Below are positions 33,490 to 41,358 of a stretch of 41,358 nt of DNA, piece after piece (position 1 is the first letter of the stretch; each line of letters begins with the position of its first letter). The DNA is from Bacteroidales bacterium (lineage in GTDB: Bacteria; Bacteroidota; Bacteroidia; Bacteroidales; UBA12077). The position numbers and the translations under genes are program-made. The stretch spans positions 1 through 41,358 of the forward strand of contig DMBU01000071.1 in the NCBI GenBank assembly GCA_003446015.1, read 5' to 3'. The notes below the pieces were generated by a model. That model was not told the origin of the DNA, ran no database searches, and worked only from the letters and a program-made list of their open reading frames with translations.

Positions 33490-35024
33490 TTTTTATTTTC
33501 CTGTAATTTTAGATATTCATTGTAATCATACATGAGCGCTTCGTAAAACATTTTAGCAATTACGGTTGATCCTTTCCATGAAAAATGCGTGAAATCAGGT
33601 CGGGCCAACGAAGGATTAGCATTTACCCACGATGGCATTGAGTTTTTTCCTCCCATAGCTTCATACATATCCCAAAAAGCACATCCGGCTTTAAATGCTG
33701 CATTTTTCTGAGCTTCACGAATATTTTCAATATTAGGATACGATTCGTATATTCCCCGATTATTTCTCGACATGTCTGAAACACCAATAACAATTATACT
33801 AATGTCGGGGCGGAGTCCTTTCAATGTTTTAAGTTGTTTATAAAATTGTTTTTCATAATAGGAGTAATCTTGTGTAATATAAGGAACCAGATTAACACCA
33901 AACTCCATGATAATTAATTTAGTATTTATTTTTTGATACATCGATCGAAGGAAAGCAAGATCTGTTCGGGTAAAATCAGTTCCACTGCTTCCTCGTAACG
34001 GAATATTGTCGACAGCAATACCTGAATGATCATCTAATGCAATGGCATAAATATCAGGGCTGTCCTCACCCTTAAAACTTATTGTTATTTCATCCAACGT
34101 GCCGTCAATATCCCACGATAAAGTATTTAGCTGGTGCGAAGGGGCTATTAATTCGGCATCAAGGGTTTTATCTTTATATTTCAGTTCTGCAATAAAAGGT
34201 TTTTCGTTGAATCCGTAAAACACCCTGCATTGCTTAAATCTTCGGGTTCTTAAGTAAGTTAAATTCGATTTAGAAAGTTTTATTTCTCCGAAATACATTT
34301 TATTATCAGACGAACTAATTGGAGCAAAACGACCAAGGCTCATTAAAGCACCGAGTCGTTTATGATATATATTTCCATTTTTAATACTCTGAATTGTAAA
34401 TCGATCCCAGCTACCACTTAATTTAAGCTCCATGGAAATAGTTGTACCCTTAATTAATACGGGAGCAAACATTCCAATTCCCGAACCTCCAAACTCTTTT
34501 TGTAACTCATTTCGAATATATGAAGTAATACGGTCTCCTTCAATCTGGGAATCTCCGTAATGTAAAATTCGAATAAGTTCTCCTGAACTTTTTAAATTTT
34601 TAAGCTGGCTATAAAATTGGTAAAGAACGCTCTTATCATTATTCGGATATTCAAGGTTTTGCCTGATAGCTCCGGGAGTTCTTTTGTTCTTAGTGCTTTT
34701 AATTGAATCGATTGTGGTGATTGAGTCTGTTTTTATTTCAGGCTTTAAAGAATCTGGTAAAACATGCAAACTATCAGTGAAACGATTAAAAGTATCTTCG
34801 GATAAATTATTTAAATTCTCAATGATATCAGATTGATGATATTCTAATATTTCTGAAATATCAGCATATTTAGATTCTTCAGAAGTAAAAATGTTTTTAA
34901 TATCAGGAAATTGTAACAGCAGGTTGTTTCCAATTCGAATTCCATTTTTAGGAAAAACAAGAGAAAGCAATGATAGCAAAATGAAAATACTTAAAAAGAA
35001 AAGTAATGTTTTATATGGTTTCAT
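33486..35024 (-). CDS. membrane-anchored SGNH/GDSL-type hydrolase or acyltransferase
   Basis: A 512-residue protein with an N-terminal membrane segment (TLLFFLSIFILLSLLSLVF) and a Ser/Thr/Asp-rich linker to about residue 130. An SGNH domain follows with HYGDSQIEGDR (Ser159), MEFGVNLVPY as block III (Gly and Asn kept), and DFTH (Asp477, His480). It is clearly homologous to the following gene in arrangement, so the pair may derive from duplication, but the sequences have diverged. It is the first gene of the SGNH-SGNH-MBOAT unit. It may be the periplasmic acceptor that takes acyl groups from MBOAT, as AlgJ/AlgX do in alginate systems. Confidence 0.84.
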   Translation of the reverse strand: MKPYKTLLFFLSIFILLSLLSLVFPKNGIRIGNNLLLQFPDIKNIFTSEESKYADISEILEYHQSDIIENLNNLSEDTFNRFTDSLHVLPDSLKPEIKTDSITTIDSIKSTKNKRTPGAIRQNLEYPNNDKSVLYQFYSQLKNLKSSGELIRILHYGDSQIEGDRITSYIRNELQKEFGGSGIGMFAPVLIKGTTISMELKLSGSWDRFTIQSIKNGNIYHKRLGALMSLGRFAPISSSDNKMYFGEIKLSKSNLTYLRTRRFKQCRVFYGFNEKPFIAELKYKDKTLDAELIAPSHQLNTLSWDIDGTLDEITISFKGEDSPDIYAIALDDHSGIAVDNIPLRGSSGTDFTRTDLAFLRSMYQKINTKLIIMEFGVNLVPYITQDYSYYEKQFYKQLKTLKGLRPDISIIVIGVSDMSRNNRGIYESYPNIENIREAQKNAAFKAGCAFWDMYEAMGGKNSMPSWVNANPSLARPDFTHFSWKGSTVIAKMFYEALMYDYNEYLKLQENKK

Positions 35025-35407
35025 TTAGGTATCGCTTGAGCTTTTCAAATTGATTCCTAAATATATCAATATTTATTTAAATGAATTAATATTATAAGAA
35101 AATGAGAGTTTTTTTAATAAAAATAATATCTTACATTAAAGATGAGATATAATCTACACCTATTAGCTGAAAAAAAGCAATGAAAAACGGAACTACTCAG
35201 ATTGTTCAACTTTTTGATTAGTTGTGCTTTATGATTAAAAATTCCACACAAAGAACGCTGAGTAAAAGAAACGCAAAGCGCATATTATAAACACTTTGCG
35301 ATTTTTGCGATATTCTTTGCAAACTTTGCGTGAAATGTATATCCTATTAATATTTAATTAAATAGGATTATCCATCCTACTTAAATAGTTGCTGAAAAAC
35401 AGACTAA
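35025..35407. other. 383-base gene-free interval with inverted-repeat sequences
   Basis: No convincing ORF is present on either strand. The left part is A/T-rich and should hold the promoter of the SGNH operon; TATATTTA on the minus strand near 35070 is a seven-of-eight -7 match. The centre is the ctttgcg-rich inverted repeat listed separately. The right part has atcctatt (35341-35348)/aataggat (35361-35368), a perfect 8-bp hairpin 40 bases beyond the corA stop. It could be the corA 3' end but lacks a following T-tract on that strand. Confidence 0.6.
35244..35333. repeat. imperfect ~40-base inverted repeat built from ctttgcg units
   Basis: The left arm (35244-35282, ccacacaaagaacgc then aaacgcaaagcgc) and the right arm (35291-35333, acactttgcgattttt then caaactttgcgtg) are imperfect reverse complements around an A/T loop. 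The right arm repeats tttgcg three times. It is similar in style and wording to the core of the 11732-11888 element. Confidence 0.55.
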
Positions 35408-36340
35408 TTAAATCCACCGTCGTTTCCTGATCATTATAATTCCGATAGATGCAATAAATACAGAGAATCCAATAATGCCCCAGAAAGCATAAGGTGTTTT
35501 TTCAAAATGATTGGGTACATTCATTCCGTAAAAACTGGCAATCATGGTTGGAATAGCCAAAATGATTGTTACTATGGTTAATTGTTTCATCACAATATTT
35601 AAATTGTTGGAAATAACCGAAGCAAATGCATCCATCATACCACTTTGAATATCACTGTAGATTTTAGCCATTTCAATAGCCTGTTTATTTTCAATCATTA
35701 CATCTTCTAAAAGTTCTTCAGAGTATTCGTTGTTTTTTATCAGTCTCGATGATTTAAACTTGGTAAACAAAAACTCGTTGGAGCGCAAGGAGGTTGAGAA
35801 ATATACAAGGCATTTTTCCAGTTTTAGCAGTTTTTGTAATTCTTCATTTTTAGTCGATTTTTCGAGATCTTTCTCAACCATATTCGTTTGAAAGTTGATT
35901 TGCCTTAAATAACGATGATACATATTTGTAGTATGTAAAAATAAATTAAGAATAAAATCAACCCGGTTTTTATAATCAAGTATTTTTCTTCTTTTCTGAT
36001 TAAAAAATTCAGATAAAACTAGATTTTCTCTTTGACATAAGATTAGGATATAATCGTCAGAAAATATAATTCCTAAAGGAATCGTTGAAAAAGGAACACC
36101 ATTTTCAGGGGTTTGAATCGGAATTCTTAAAATAAGAATAAGTTTATCATCTTCAACTTCTAAACGAGAACGTTCATCAACGTCCATTATATCCTGAATA
36201 ATATCTTCCGGAATTTGAAAGGTCGATTTTAAAACATCTTTTTCATCTTCAGTGGGAGAAGTTATATTTACGATGCAAGCTTTTTTAAATGCTTGTATTG
36301 GTAGTAATCCGCTAGAAATAATTTGCCAGTAAGATATCAT
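35408..36340 (-). CDS. corA: CorA-family Mg2+/divalent cation channel
   Basis: A 310-residue inner-membrane channel. A long cytoplasmic domain (DEKDVLKSTFQIPEDIIQDI, ILILRIPI) leads through a coiled-coil stalk into two C-terminal membrane helices. The selectivity loop YGMNVP matches the CorA YGMN(F/V)P signature, and the chain ends in the basic RKRRWI. The start chosen is the ATG at 36340 because a perfect GGAGGT lies eight bases upstream of it; the in-frame ATG at 36355 would place that sequence inside the coding region. It is one of few genes here with a recognisable Shine-Dalgarno site, and that site lies in a predicted hairpin (see leader feature). Confidence 0.92.
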   Translation of the reverse strand: MISYWQIISSGLLPIQAFKKACIVNITSPTEDEKDVLKSTFQIPEDIIQDIMDVDERSRLEVEDDKLILILRIPIQTPENGVPFSTIPLGIIFSDDYILILCQRENLVLSEFFNQKRRKILDYKNRVDFILNLFLHTTNMYHRYLRQINFQTNMVEKDLEKSTKNEELQKLLKLEKCLVYFSTSLRSNEFLFTKFKSSRLIKNNEYSEELLEDVMIENKQAIEMAKIYSDIQSGMMDAFASVISNNLNIVMKQLTIVTIILAIPTMIASFYGMNVPNHFEKTPYAFWGIIGFSVFIASIGIIMIRKRRWI

Positions 36341-36345
36341 TGTTT

Positions 36346-36398
36346 GTACCTCCATATTTGATGTTCAGAGGAGGTACCAGAAGTATTCTCCTTAGAAC
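36346..36398 (-). promoter_or_regulatory. corA leader with two mutually exclusive hairpins; ribosome-binding site sequestered in one
   Basis: Read on the minus strand. Hairpin A: GTTCTAAGGAG (36398-36388) pairs with CTCCTCTGAAC (36373-36363) at 9 of 11 positions around a 14-base loop. Hairpin B: GTACCTCC (36377-36370) pairs perfectly with GGAGGTAC (36353-36346) around a 16-base loop; the latter is the Shine-Dalgarno site of the ATG at 36340. Both hairpins need 36370-36373, so only one can form at a time. In A the ribosome-binding site is free; in B it is blocked. This is the layout of a translational switch. Confidence 0.55.
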
Positions 36399-36461
36399 GA
36401 GTTAAAAACTATAAATTTCGGGTAATAATCGTCCATTTTTCTTAAAACTTTTATTGCGCTG

Positions 36462-36469
36462 CAAAGGTA
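36462..36469 (-). promoter_or_regulatory. candidate -7 box for corA
   Basis: The minus strand reads TACCTTTG, a full match to TAnnTTTG. Transcription would start near 36457, leaving a leader of about 115 bases before the ATG at 36340, which is long for this genome and contains the two hairpins. The -33 element is not clear. Confidence 0.5.
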
Positions 36470-36619
36470 TATTTTTTATCTGTTTTTTAACTAAAATATG
36501 TATTGAATCTGACAAATTGTGTTTTATGGAAACTCTTTTAATCAGAACAGATCTTTTTTATTTCTGGAGAATATTTTTTTAATTTCGTTATTGTATAGTT
36601 ATCTTGCAAACAATTAAAA

Positions 36620-37312
36620 GTGAAAAGAGTGAAGATTCTAATCATAGAAGACGAAAAGCCCTTGTCAGACTCAATAGTTGAATATTTAACTACTGAAGGA
36701 CATTTGTGCGAAGCTGTTTATAATTACGAAGGGGCAATTGAAAAAATTGAACTTTACGAATACGATTGTGCCATTGTTGATATAAACTTACCTGACGGAA
36801 GCGGACTGGAGATTATAAAAAAGATAAAAGCAGATTTGATTTCACTAGGAATAATTATAATATCGGGAAGAAACTCTCTTGAAAACAGAATTGAAGGTTT
36901 GGAGATAGGAGCCGATCATTATCTTACTAAACCCTTCCATTTAGCTGAATTAAATGCTCATTTAAAATCCATAAACCGAAGAATAAATTTTAGCGGACAT
37001 AACGAAATCATTGTGAATGAAATAAAAGTTCTCCCTGAAGAACATAGGGCTTTTGTTAAAGAAACAGAACTAAAACTTACTAAAAAGGAATATGATTTAT
37101 TGCTTTTTTTTATTTCAAATAAAAACAGGGTAATAACTAAAATAAGTTTAGCAGAATACCTTTGGGGTGATTTTATGGATACAGCCGATTCATTTGATTT
37201 TATTTATACACACATTAAAAACCTTCGAAAAAAATTATTGAATCTGGGCTGTGCTGATTATATTCAAACAGTTTACGGGGTTGGCTACAAATTTGATTTA
37301 ACCATAGGATGA
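36620..37312 (+). CDS. OmpR-family response regulator
   Basis: A 230-residue two-domain regulator. The receiver domain carries the acidic pair in IIEDEK, the phosphoacceptor Asp54 (AIVDINLPDGSG), the conserved Ser in IIISGR (replacing Thr), and Lys in YLTKPFH. The C-terminal winged helix (about 125-228) shows the OmpR pattern LTKKEYDLLLFFISNKNRV and IQTVYGVGYKF. The start is GTG at 36620, giving MKRVKILIIEDEK. It overlaps the histidine kinase gene by four bases, so the two are a cognate pair. The genes it controls are not evident here; divergent corA is one candidate. Confidence 0.93.
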   Translation: MKRVKILIIEDEKPLSDSIVEYLTTEGHLCEAVYNYEGAIEKIELYEYDCAIVDINLPDGSGLEIIKKIKADLISLGIIIISGRNSLENRIEGLEIGADHYLTKPFHLAELNAHLKSINRRINFSGHNEIIVNEIKVLPEEHRAFVKETELKLTKKEYDLLLFFISNKNRVITKISLAEYLWGDFMDTADSFDFIYTHIKNLRKKLLNLGCADYIQTVYGVGYKFDLTIG

Positions 37313-38574
37313 AATTACTAACTAAAACAACTCTTAATTTTCTTTCAGTCACCCTTTTTATTTTTTTATTTGGGATTGTAGCTTTTTATTTTCTTTTACG
37401 GGAGCAGGTTGATCAAAATATTAATTTTGAGCTTGAGAAACGTAAGCAAAGTATTTTAACAGAATTAAACGCTGTAGGCCCGGCAACAAATCTTCCTCCT
37501 AATCCTAATGAACGGGTTGTTATTCACATGCTTACCGATGATGAAAAAAGCCCTGATATTGTTTATGCCGATACATTAATCTTCGATCATGCCCAGAAGA
37601 AATACATACCTTTTAGAAAGCTTGGATTTACAGCAACTTATAATAAACAAAAAGCTTATATTCAAATATTTAAATCACTCGAAGAATCGGATTTGTTAAT
37701 TATTCGAATATTTTTAATCCTTACACTTTTAGTCATTGTTCTTATCCTTTCATTGTTGTTAATGAATCGGATTACTTTAAAACAATCATGGAAGATTTTT
37801 TATGATACCATAAAAAAAATAGGCCATTATGACGTTAACAATCATGAGCAGTTTGTTTTACAAAGTTCAGACATTAAGGAGTTTGAAGATCTTAATCGGG
37901 TAATTCAAACTATGACAAACAGAATTAATGCTGATTATATCAATTTAAAAGAATACACCGAAAATGCTTCCCACGAAATACAGAATCCTTTGGCCATTAT
38001 TAATTCCAAGCTTGAGTTATTACTACAATCAAGTGATTTAGGTGAGCACAATTACAAAGCGGTTGTAGATGCATATGAAGCTTCGAATCGATTATCAAGA
38101 TTAAATAAAACTTTAATATTGCTCGCTAAGATAGAAAACAGACAGTTTCCTGAATCACGTGATGTGAATTTAAAAGAGATCATAAATAATCAATTTGAGT
38201 TATTAGAAGATTTACTTGATTCGAAAAAAATCAGGATTGAAAATAACATTCAGACGAATTTTACTGTAAATATGAGTCCGTATTTAGCAGAAATATTGTT
38301 TATGAATTTAATTAAAAATGCAATTAGACATAATATTAAGAGTGGGCAGATTATAATTCAGCAATCGGAAAATACAATTAAGATCTCAAATACAGGACCT
38401 GAGTCGAATTTGAGTTCTGAAGACCTGTTTAAACGATTCCATAAATCTTCAGAATCTTCAGAATCTCTTGGATTAGGACTTTCTATTGTAAATAAAATTT
38501 GTGAAGTATACCAATTTGAAATCGGCTATAACTATGAACAAATGCACAATTTTACGATTAAATTTAAGCAATAG
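37309..38574 (+). CDS. sensor histidine kinase
   Basis: A 421-residue inner-membrane kinase with two membrane helices (about 10-30 and 131-152) flanking a periplasmic sensor of about 100 residues that I do not recognise. The dimerisation/phosphoacceptor motif is ASHEIQNPLAIINSKLE with His222. The ATPase domain has the N box NLIKNAIRHN and the G box LGLGLSIVNKI. A clear HAMP consensus between helix 2 and the histidine is not obvious, though spacing allows one. It forms an operon with the response regulator and ends 130 bases before a strong terminator. Confidence 0.92.
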   Translation: MKLLTKTTLNFLSVTLFIFLFGIVAFYFLLREQVDQNINFELEKRKQSILTELNAVGPATNLPPNPNERVVIHMLTDDEKSPDIVYADTLIFDHAQKKYIPFRKLGFTATYNKQKAYIQIFKSLEESDLLIIRIFLILTLLVIVLILSLLLMNRITLKQSWKIFYDTIKKIGHYDVNNHEQFVLQSSDIKEFEDLNRVIQTMTNRINADYINLKEYTENASHEIQNPLAIINSKLELLLQSSDLGEHNYKAVVDAYEASNRLSRLNKTLILLAKIENRQFPESRDVNLKEIINNQFELLEDLLDSKKIRIENNIQTNFTVNMSPYLAEILFMNLIKNAIRHNIKSGQIIIQQSENTIKISNTGPESNLSSEDLFKRFHKSSESSESLGLGLSIVNKICEVYQFEIGYNYEQMHNFTIKFKQ

Positions 38575-38704
38575 ATGTAAGCATTTGGCAACTTCCTGAT
38601 TTTATTTTTAAACTACAGAATTTCTTCAGAATTAGATTATATGTTTGTATAAGAAAAATTACAATAGTTTTTTTTATAGCAAGTTAATATTAATTGATAG
38701 AATC

Positions 38705-38738
38705 AAAGTTGTTAGACGGCAAACTAACAACTTTTTTT
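38705..38738 (+). terminator. intrinsic terminator of the two-component operon
   Basis: aaagttgttag (38705-38715) and ctaacaacttt (38724-38734) form a perfect 11-bp stem with the loop acggcaaa, followed by a run of T to 38738. This is a classical Rho-independent terminator on the plus strand. Confidence 0.88.
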
Positions 38739-38860
38739 CATTTTGGCCTATCTTAAAAATCCTATATACATTTTATTCTTCAATTCTACTTAAATTCACC
38801 CACCGGAAAATTGATTCACATAAAAAAAATCTGTTAATTTGAATTGAAACCTAAAACTAT

Positions 38861-39319
38861 ATGATTATGGATTTGCAAGGTGGTTTTTATGTTATAAAAA
38901 TATTGCATTATATAATTAGTGCAACATTTCTGATTATTGCGGTGATCTTAATCTCAAGGTCAATAACAGGAATTGTAAAAAAATTAAAATATTCATTTTT
39001 TGATAGATTTTTATCATTAATTTTTATCATAAACCTATACCTACAGTTAATATTTGGATTAATACTTTTTTCTAACCTCGGTTCATCCCTCGGGTACGAT
39101 TACGTTAGTGCTGATGGTACAGTTAAAATGGTTTCAAAAAGATTTTGGCCCATAGAACATATTGCACTAATGATATTTGCGCTTCTCATCGCAAATTTAG
39201 GGTTTATCTTTTCAAATAAATCGCAGGAAAGTAAATCAAAATACAGAAACGTATTGGTGTATTACTGTTTAGCAATTGTAATCATAGCCTATTCATTAAG
39301 TTCAATTTACCTCTTCTAA
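38861..39319 (+). CDS. four-helix membrane protein ('cytochrome B'-annotated Bacteroidota family)
   Basis: A 152-residue protein with four predicted membrane helices (about 10-30, 48-72, 97-117 and 130-150). Conserved-looking features are a His in helix 1 (ILHYI), LQLIFGLILF in helix 2, and RFWPIEHIALMIFALLIANLG in helix 3. These match my recollection of a small family in Bacteroidota often labelled cytochrome B because of its histidines, though haem binding has not been shown as far as I know. ATG at 38861 or 38867 are both possible. It follows the terminator and precedes the GH92 gene by 11 bases, so it may be cotranscribed with it. Confidence 0.7.
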   Translation: MIMDLQGGFYVIKILHYIISATFLIIAVILISRSITGIVKKLKYSFFDRFLSLIFIINLYLQLIFGLILFSNLGSSLGYDYVSADGTVKMVSKRFWPIEHIALMIFALLIANLGFIFSNKSQESKSKYRNVLVYYCLAIVIIAYSLSSIYLF

Positions 39320-39330
39320 TCATAAATTTC

Positions 39331-41358
39331 ATGAAAAATTATTTGTTTTCTATAGTGATTTTTTTCGCTCTTGAATTTCAGTTAGTAGGGCAAAATTCAA
39401 ATAACTTTGTTCAATTTGTTAATCCTCTGGTTGGAACCAAAAACATGGGTCATACATATCCCGGAGCTACTGTTCCTTTTGGCATGGTTCAATTAAGTGC
39501 GGAGACCGATACAGTACAATATGATTCGAATGGTAAATATAATGGAGATGTTTACAGGTACTGTTCCGGATATCAGTATGATGACAAAACAATAGTTGGA
39601 TTTAGTCACACTCATTTTAGTGGTACAGGACATTCTGATTTGGGCGACTTCCTCATTATGCCTACGGTTGGGGAATTAAAGTTAAATCCTGGAACTTCCG
39701 ATCATCCTGAAAATGGATATCGTTCCAGATTTACTCATAAAAATGAAATTGCAGAACCCGCATATTATAAGGTTTTATTAGATGATTACGATGTATTGGC
39801 TGAACATACCGCAACAAACAGAGTAGGGTTTCATCAGTATACTTTCCCGGAGTCAAAAAACGCACATATTATTCTTGATTTGATTTCAGGAATATATAAT
39901 TACCAGGGAAAAAATGTCTGGACATTTGTGCGGGTTGAAAATGATACTTTAATTACTGGTTATAGGCAAACTAATGGCTGGGCACGAACAAGAACAGTTT
40001 ATTTTGCCATAGTTTTTTCAAAACCTTTTATCAATACGGTCATAAAAAGTATGATAAAAATATTTATAAAGGATTCTGGCGCAAATTTGATGAAACAAAA
40101 AATTTCCCTGAAATGGCAGGAGAGAGCATTCGTGCATATTTTGATTTTAATACAACACAAGGAGAAAAGATCAAAATAAAGTTTGCATTATCACCGGTTA
40201 GTACTGAAGGAGCATTGAAGAATCTGATTAAAGAAATACCACACTGGGATTTTGAAAGGGTAAAATCAGAAAGTCAGGAACTATGGAATAAAGAACTTTC
40301 CAAGATTGAAGTTGAAACATTGAATCAAAAAGATAAAGAAACATTTTACACGGCACTCTATCATACTTTTTTAGGACCTATAACTTATATGGATGTTGAT
40401 GGAGCATATCGTGGTTTAGACATGAATATTCATTATGCAAAGGATTTTACAAATTATACAATCTTTTCTCTTTGGGATACTTATCGTGCATTGCATCCAT
40501 TGTTTAATATTATTCAGCCTAAACGAAATGCCGATATGGTAAAATCGATGATGGAACATTACAATCAAAGTGTTCATAAAATGCTACCTGTATGGTCTCA
40601 TTATGCTAACGAGAACTGGTGTATGATAGGATATCATAGTGTTCCGGTTCTTGTCGACGCGTTTGTAAAAGGGAACTTAGGAAATGATTTTAATTATGAA
40701 TCTTTACTTGAAGCTTGTTTGAATACTGCAAAGTATAAACCTTACGACGGATTAGATTATTATATGCAACTTGGATATGTTCCTGAAGATAAAAATTCAT
40801 CATCAGTATCAAAAACACTGGAATATGCATACGATGACTGGTGTATTGCTCAGTTTGCTAAATCCCTTGATAATAAAGATATTTATAATGAGTTTATATC
40901 CAGATCGCAAAATTTCACGAATGTTTATGATTCTTCTATTGGTTTTATGCGTCCTAAATTATCAGACGGTTCATGGAAACATGAGTTTAATACTTTAAGT
41001 ACACATGGGCAGGGATTTATTGAGGGAAATGCATGGAATTATAGTTTATATATACCGCATCAACCTGAACAAATGATTGAAATGATGGGAGGTAAAAAGA
41101 GATTTGTACAACACCTCGATTCATTATTTACCATGCAAATTGATGATGAACATTTTGCCGGAACAGAAGATATTACCCGCGATGGAATCATAGGCAACTA
41201 TGTACATGGAAATGAACCCGGCCATCATATTCCATATTTATATAACTGGACCGACCAGTCATGGAAAACACAGGAACGTGTGCGAATGATTATGGAAACC
41301 ATGTACTCCAATACAGTCGATGGGCTTTGTGGAAATGATGATGCCGGACAAATGTCGG
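39331..41358 (+). pseudogene. GH92 alpha-1,2-mannosidase, frameshifted, truncated by window edge
   Basis: The first frame (39331 onwards) begins with a signal peptide (LFSIVIFFALEFQLVG) and GH92 N-terminal sequence FVNPLVGTKNMGHTYPGATV, FSHTHFSGTGHSD, NGWARTRTVYFAIVFSKPF. At the T-run 40026-40029 the family match jumps to the -1 frame, which reads YGHKKYDKN and then stays open to the window end with no stop. It contains NENWCMIGYHSVPVLVDAF, the catalytic glutamate region, and finally GNDDAGQMS, the catalytic base region. Restoring one T would join the frames exactly. The first frame alone ends at 40179 (282 residues), with a non-homologous tail after about residue 233. It is either a true pseudogene or a homopolymer sequencing error. 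Confidence 0.85.

Noticed and set aside
36346..36457. M-box (ykoK-type) Mg2+ riboswitch in the corA leader
   Set aside because: The conserved M-box sequence blocks and its multi-helix length are not present; only the two competing hairpins are seen.
38645..38842. A 65-codon plus-strand frame after the histidine kinase
   Set aside because: It starts at TTG, has biased low-complexity composition, and spans the strong intrinsic terminator at 38705-38738, so it is very unlikely to be translated.
40020..40040. Programmed -1 ribosomal frameshift in the GH92 gene
   Set aside because: No X-XXY-YYZ slippery heptamer in the correct phase and no obvious downstream stimulatory stem; a lost T explains the shift more simply.
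40771..40998. A 75-codon frame starting with ATG inside the GH92 region
   Set aside because: It is an alternative frame of the GH92 sequence; the -1 frame running through it carries the family motifs.
1..41358. CRISPR array, tRNA/rRNA genes, prophage or transposase genes
   Set aside because: Reading the intergenic regions showed no regularly spaced direct repeats, no tRNA-like cloverleaf with CCA end, and no integrase or transposase motif in any gene.

Overview
The window is about 41 kb of AT-rich bacterial chromosome. It almost certainly comes from a Bacteroidota member of the Marinilabiliales/Bacteroidales type. The reasons are: most genes lack Shine-Dalgarno sequences; several starts are preceded by -7 boxes of the Bacteroidetes form TAnnTTTG; lysyl-tRNA synthetase carries the C-terminal extension I associate with this phylum; PorV-like and helix-hairpin-helix outer-membrane proteins are present; and the hpt-adk-obgE and parE-parC gene orders fit. 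The placement below phylum level is inference from protein flavour, with no database search behind it.

Layout. 1-4.8 kb: a small helical protein, then a leftward lysS-gpsA-pgi operon. 4.9-8.4 kb: a rightward lipA-lipB-recJ group (lipoate synthesis and a DNA exonuclease). Two consecutive palindromes separate it from a leftward pair encoding a PorV-like barrel and a helix-hairpin-helix/outer-membrane-barrel protein (8.4-11.4 kb). 11.4-11.9 kb holds a 58-codon ORF and a short element with terminal inverted repeats. 11.9-16.4 kb: purine genes purE and hpt, divergently arranged around a dyad, then adk, obgE, a PAP2 phosphatase and lplA. 16.6-18.9 kb: an M49 (dipeptidyl-peptidase III-like) lipoprotein that has lost its zinc histidines, and a secreted protein of unknown function. 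19.0-26.8 kb: plsC overlapping a membrane-anchored MutS-like ATPase, then topoisomerase IV (parE, parC) and shikimate kinase. 26.8-35.0 kb, leftward: a TPR/SpoIIE-type phosphatase, an MsbA-like ABC exporter, and an MBOAT acyltransferase with two SGNH hydrolases. 35.0-36.5 kb: an inverted-repeat intergenic region and a CorA-type Mg2+ channel with a structured leader. 36.6-38.6 kb: a two-component system with a clear terminator. 38.9-41.4 kb: a four-helix membrane protein and a GH92 alpha-mannosidase interrupted by a one-base frameshift and cut off by the window edge.

How the genes work together. Most of the content is housekeeping: glycolysis and phospholipid precursors (pgi, gpsA, plsC), lipoate synthesis and salvage (lipA, lipB, lplA), purine synthesis and salvage (purE, hpt), and DNA topology and repair (recJ, parEC). 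The MBOAT plus two SGNH proteins look like an envelope glycan O-acylation cassette. No CRISPR array, rRNA, tRNA, prophage or transposase gene is visible.

The observations most worth following up are: two mutually exclusive hairpins in the corA leader, one of which hides a perfect GGAGGT ribosome-binding site; the catalytically degenerate M49 protein; the HhH-barrel/PorV-like pair; a sliding-clamp-like motif at the ParC C-terminus; and several palindromic intergenic elements.
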